64,000 nt of DNA, from positions 1 to 64,000 of the forward strand of contig NZ_AMZY02000023.1 of assembly GCF_000330725.2 (NCBI RefSeq), in the 5' to 3' direction. A model generated the notes under the pieces. That model was not told where the DNA came from, did not search any database, and was given only the letters and a program-made list of their open reading frames with translations. The position numbers and the translations under genes are program-made. The DNA is from Mariniradius saccharolyticus AK6. GTDB lineage: Bacteria; Bacteroidota; Bacteroidia; Cytophagales; Cyclobacteriaceae. Shown here piece by piece: positions 61,891-64,000 of the stretch (position 1 is the stretch's first letter; each line of letters starts with the position of its first letter).

Positions 61891-62532
61891 ATGGACAGTA
61901 TGGATAGCATCATCAAGTATTTTCCCGAACTGACGGCAGAGCAAATAGAAAAACTCAGTCGGCTGGGGGCTTTGTACCAAGAGTGGAACGAAAAAATCAA
62001 CGTGATTTCCCGAAAGGACATGGACCATTTCTACGAGCGGCACCTGCTCCATTCATTGGGCATTGCCAAAGTGATCCAATTCAAGCCGGGGACCAAAGTG
62101 CTTGACTTGGGTACTGGTGGCGGGTTTCCGGGAGTTCCGCTTGCGATCATGTTTCCTGATACGCATTTCCATTTGGTAGATTCGATTGGCAAAAAGATCA
62201 GCGTGGTGAAGGATGTAGCGAAGCAGTTGAAGCTTTCCAACATCGAGGCCCAACAAGTACGGGTCGAAACCCTCGTCAGGCGCTATGATTTCGTGGTAAG
62301 CCGGGCAGTTACGAGATTTGCAAGTATGCTGCCTTGGGTCAAAGGAAAATTCAAGAAGGAAGATTTCAACGAACTCCAAAACGGTCTACTACTACTCAAG
62401 GGTGGCGATGTGGACGAAGAAATGGAGGAAACGCGGGCAGGTTATATTACTTTTCACCTGGAGGACTATTTCCAAGAAGAATTTTTTCAGACAAAAAAGG
62501 TCGTCTACGTGCCCTGGGAAGGGAAAAGGTAA
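61891..62532 (+). CDS. rsmG: 16S rRNA (guanine527-N7)-methyltransferase
   Basis: A 213-residue Rossmann-type methyltransferase that modifies G527 of 16S rRNA. Visible are EWNEKINVISRKDMDHFYERHLLHS (split here at helix ends), the SAM-binding VLDLGTGGGFPGVPLAI, HLVDSIGKKISVV and the catalytic region DFVVSRAVTRF. The fold is complete. The first ATG (61891) is preferred because of the promoter spacing; a second ATG lies three codons later. It is convergent with the MscS-type gene. Confidence 0.95.
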   Translation: MDSMDSIIKYFPELTAEQIEKLSRLGALYQEWNEKINVISRKDMDHFYERHLLHSLGIAKVIQFKPGTKVLDLGTGGGFPGVPLAIMFPDTHFHLVDSIGKKISVVKDVAKQLKLSNIEAQQVRVETLVRRYDFVVSRAVTRFASMLPWVKGKFKKEDFNELQNGLLLLKGGDVDEEMEETRAGYITFHLEDYFQEEFFQTKKVVYVPWEGKR

Positions 62533-62657
62533 TTCCTTAGGAATTTAGCAGCATTGGCTTCAGGCTCCCGATTTCAATAGCCTGTTTTTCCCCACCAAAG
62601 CGGAACAGGCGCTAAATGGCTATGGTAACAACCCCGAATAAAGCGAGACGGGGCATG

Positions 62658-64000
62658 CTACGGCTTGATCCCCCGTCCATTATCCCCATCGGAGGATAAA
62701 TGCACATCGCGCTGCGGAAATGGAATGACGATTCCTTTTTCCTTGAACATCACGTCGATCTGATGGACGATATCGCCCTTGACAAATGGCACCTCAAGGT
62801 AATTGTTTACCCAAAAGGAAACTTCCAGGTCAATGCGACTATCTCCAAAATCCATTGGCAAAACCCTTGGTGCAGGATAGCTGAGTATCCTGGAATCGCT
62901 GGTGAGTAATCCTTTCACCAAGAGACAAGCTGCAGACAAGTTGGTACCGTAAGCTACGCCAACTACCACAGTGACTTTCTTTCCCCGTCCCATGGTCCAA
63001 TTGACAAGTTGCTGGCTAAGCAGATCCCCGTTGGGAATGATGATGCTGGCGCCCTCAAGCATATTGACGACACTGCTGCGAAATCCGATCGACTTCATCA
63101 CCCCTGGCTTTCCGTTGATTTCGATCAAATCACCCACTTTGACTGGGTTTTCAAAGGCAATGATAACCCCGCTTACCAGGTTATTGAACAATCCCTGTAG
63201 TCCCAAACCAATGCCTACGCCCAATGCGCCCAATACGATCGTGACCTTGTCCAATGGAACTCCCGAAGCAGCGACAGCTAAGAAAAGGCCCATACTGATG
63301 ATAAATATCTGTACCAACAATAGCCAGCTTCCCAAGCTGATGCTCTTTCTTTTGGTCGTGGTGGTATTGGCATCCGGATCCGCACTGAAGAACGAAACGA
63401 TTCGGGACAGAATCACGGAAATAACCAAAATCACAAAGAAGATCAAGAGACCGTTGATCGTGAACTCGTAACTACCCAAAACTCGGGGGGTATTTAGGAA
63501 AAAATTGAAACCGCCGGAAACCAGGTTAAAGGTGTAGAAGTTTCTACCCACCAAAATCAGCCAACCAAGCGTCAATAAGAAATAAAAAATCGGATGTACC
63601 TTCTCTCCAATCTTGTCAAAATTGATGAAGAAAAGCTTTTTGTCAGGTTTATTATAAAGCGATGAGGCAAGACCGAGCATTTGGTTGATCAACCTCACAG
63701 TCCAAAGCAAAATCACTCCCAATACCACGCCAAGGTAGCCGCTGACAAGCAAGGATTTGGCGAAATTCAAATTCCCAAAGAGGCAAAACAAAAATGACAG
63801 CGCCTGCATAAAAACCATATAGCCGACAAAATAGAGGATGCGTTTTTCTTTGAGTTCGGATTTTTTTCCTGTCAAGAAAATCAATGAACCATAGACCACA
63901 CCCACCATCGAGAGCATCAGCATCAGCATTTTTTCCACCCGGGTAAAAACCAGCACCAAATTCAGCGAGCTTGAAAGGAAAAAAATCAGCAACACGACCA
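62658..64000 (-). CDS. MscS family mechanosensitive channel, 5' end missing
   Basis: At least 445 codons of an inner-membrane channel. The frame stays open to the right edge, so the N terminus lies outside the window. Many hydrophobic segments are followed by the pore helix region GALGVGIGLGLQGLFNNLVSG and the beta domain GDLIEINGKPGVMKSIGFRSSVV, then the C-terminal vestibule with VVVGVAYGTNL. It would open under membrane tension to release solutes. It is convergent with rsmG. Confidence 0.9.
   Translation of the reverse strand, partial: VVLLIFFLSSSLNLVLVFTRVEKMLMLMLSMVGVVYGSLIFLTGKKSELKEKRILYFVGYMVFMQALSFLFCLFGNLNFAKSLLVSGYLGVVLGVILLWTVRLINQMLGLASSLYNKPDKKLFFINFDKIGEKVHPIFYFLLTLGWLILVGRNFYTFNLVSGGFNFFLNTPRVLGSYEFTINGLLIFFVILVISVILSRIVSFFSADPDANTTTTKRKSISLGSWLLLVQIFIISMGLFLAVAASGVPLDKVTIVLGALGVGIGLGLQGLFNNLVSGVIIAFENPVKVGDLIEINGKPGVMKSIGFRSSVVNMLEGASIIIPNGDLLSQQLVNWTMGRGKKVTVVVGVAYGTNLSAACLLVKGLLTSDSRILSYPAPRVLPMDFGDSRIDLEVSFWVNNYLEVPFVKGDIVHQIDVMFKEKGIVIPFPQRDVHLSSDGDNGRGIKP

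Overview
The window comes from a member of the Bacteroidota, most likely a Cytophagales bacterium of the Cyclobacteriaceae type. This is inferred from gene content: a SusC/SusD pair, DUF4293, a type B L31, a RimK/RimB pair and a GlmU-family protein. It is also inferred from the many promoters with the Bacteroidota -7 element TAnnTTTG and from the lipoprotein and beta-barrel content. No marker gene long enough for a species call is present. The extreme left edge is the 5' end of a 16S rRNA gene on the minus strand, preceded by its promoter and leader.

Layout. Positions 1-449 hold the rRNA start, leader and promoter, plus the terminator of the next operon. Positions 450-3158 (minus) hold two DUF1080 (3-keto-glycoside hydrolase type) proteins and a Tat-exported Gfo/Idh/MocA oxidoreductase. 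A second Tat-exported oxidoreductase lies at 9876-11249. Positions 3274-7373 (minus) carry a metal/cobalamin-binding-like receptor, an M42 peptidase, a four-helix-bundle S23 protein next to a perfect 11-copy octamer array, and a carboxyl transferase. Positions 7533-9591 carry Ppx/GppA and an Ldh-family dehydrogenase. Positions 11285-13836 (minus) carry cysM, cysE, a barrel protein and a DivIC/FtsB-like protein. Positions 14027-19488 carry a BNR-repeat protein, a barrel protein, a lone receiver and a sodium symporter. Positions 19527-25909 (minus) are a tightly overlapping seven-gene operon: GlmU-like, holB, rimB, rimK, hemC, cyclophilin and an SDR, followed upstream by rpmE2. Positions 26228-28217 are rich in intergenic repeats around a gene of unknown function. 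Positions 28218-43965 are mixed housekeeping and envelope genes: Wzi-like, two ABC exporters, comM, a trans-sulfuration enzyme, truA, hemE, MOSC and a collagen-like lipoprotein, with two more repeat-rich gaps.

The most distinctive region is 44335-61787 (plus). It holds a SusC/SusD pair, then three paralogous giant lipoproteins of about 1,100 residues (FG-GAP/VCBS repeats plus an ASPIC/UnbV domain), a small lipoprotein, a VapBC-type toxin-antitoxin pair embedded between two paralogs, and a lipoprotein of the vanadium haloperoxidase/PAP2 family. No classical carbohydrate-active enzyme or sigma/anti-sigma pair accompanies it. The locus looks like an outer-membrane uptake and surface-processing system of unknown substrate. 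After it come rsmG and the 3' part of an MscS-type channel gene that runs off the right edge.

Two genome-scale patterns stand out. One is a family of AGTTATTG octamers seen only in intergenic gaps. The other is a recurring promoter layout in which TAnnTTTG ends exactly 4 nt before ATG, which predicts leaderless mRNAs.
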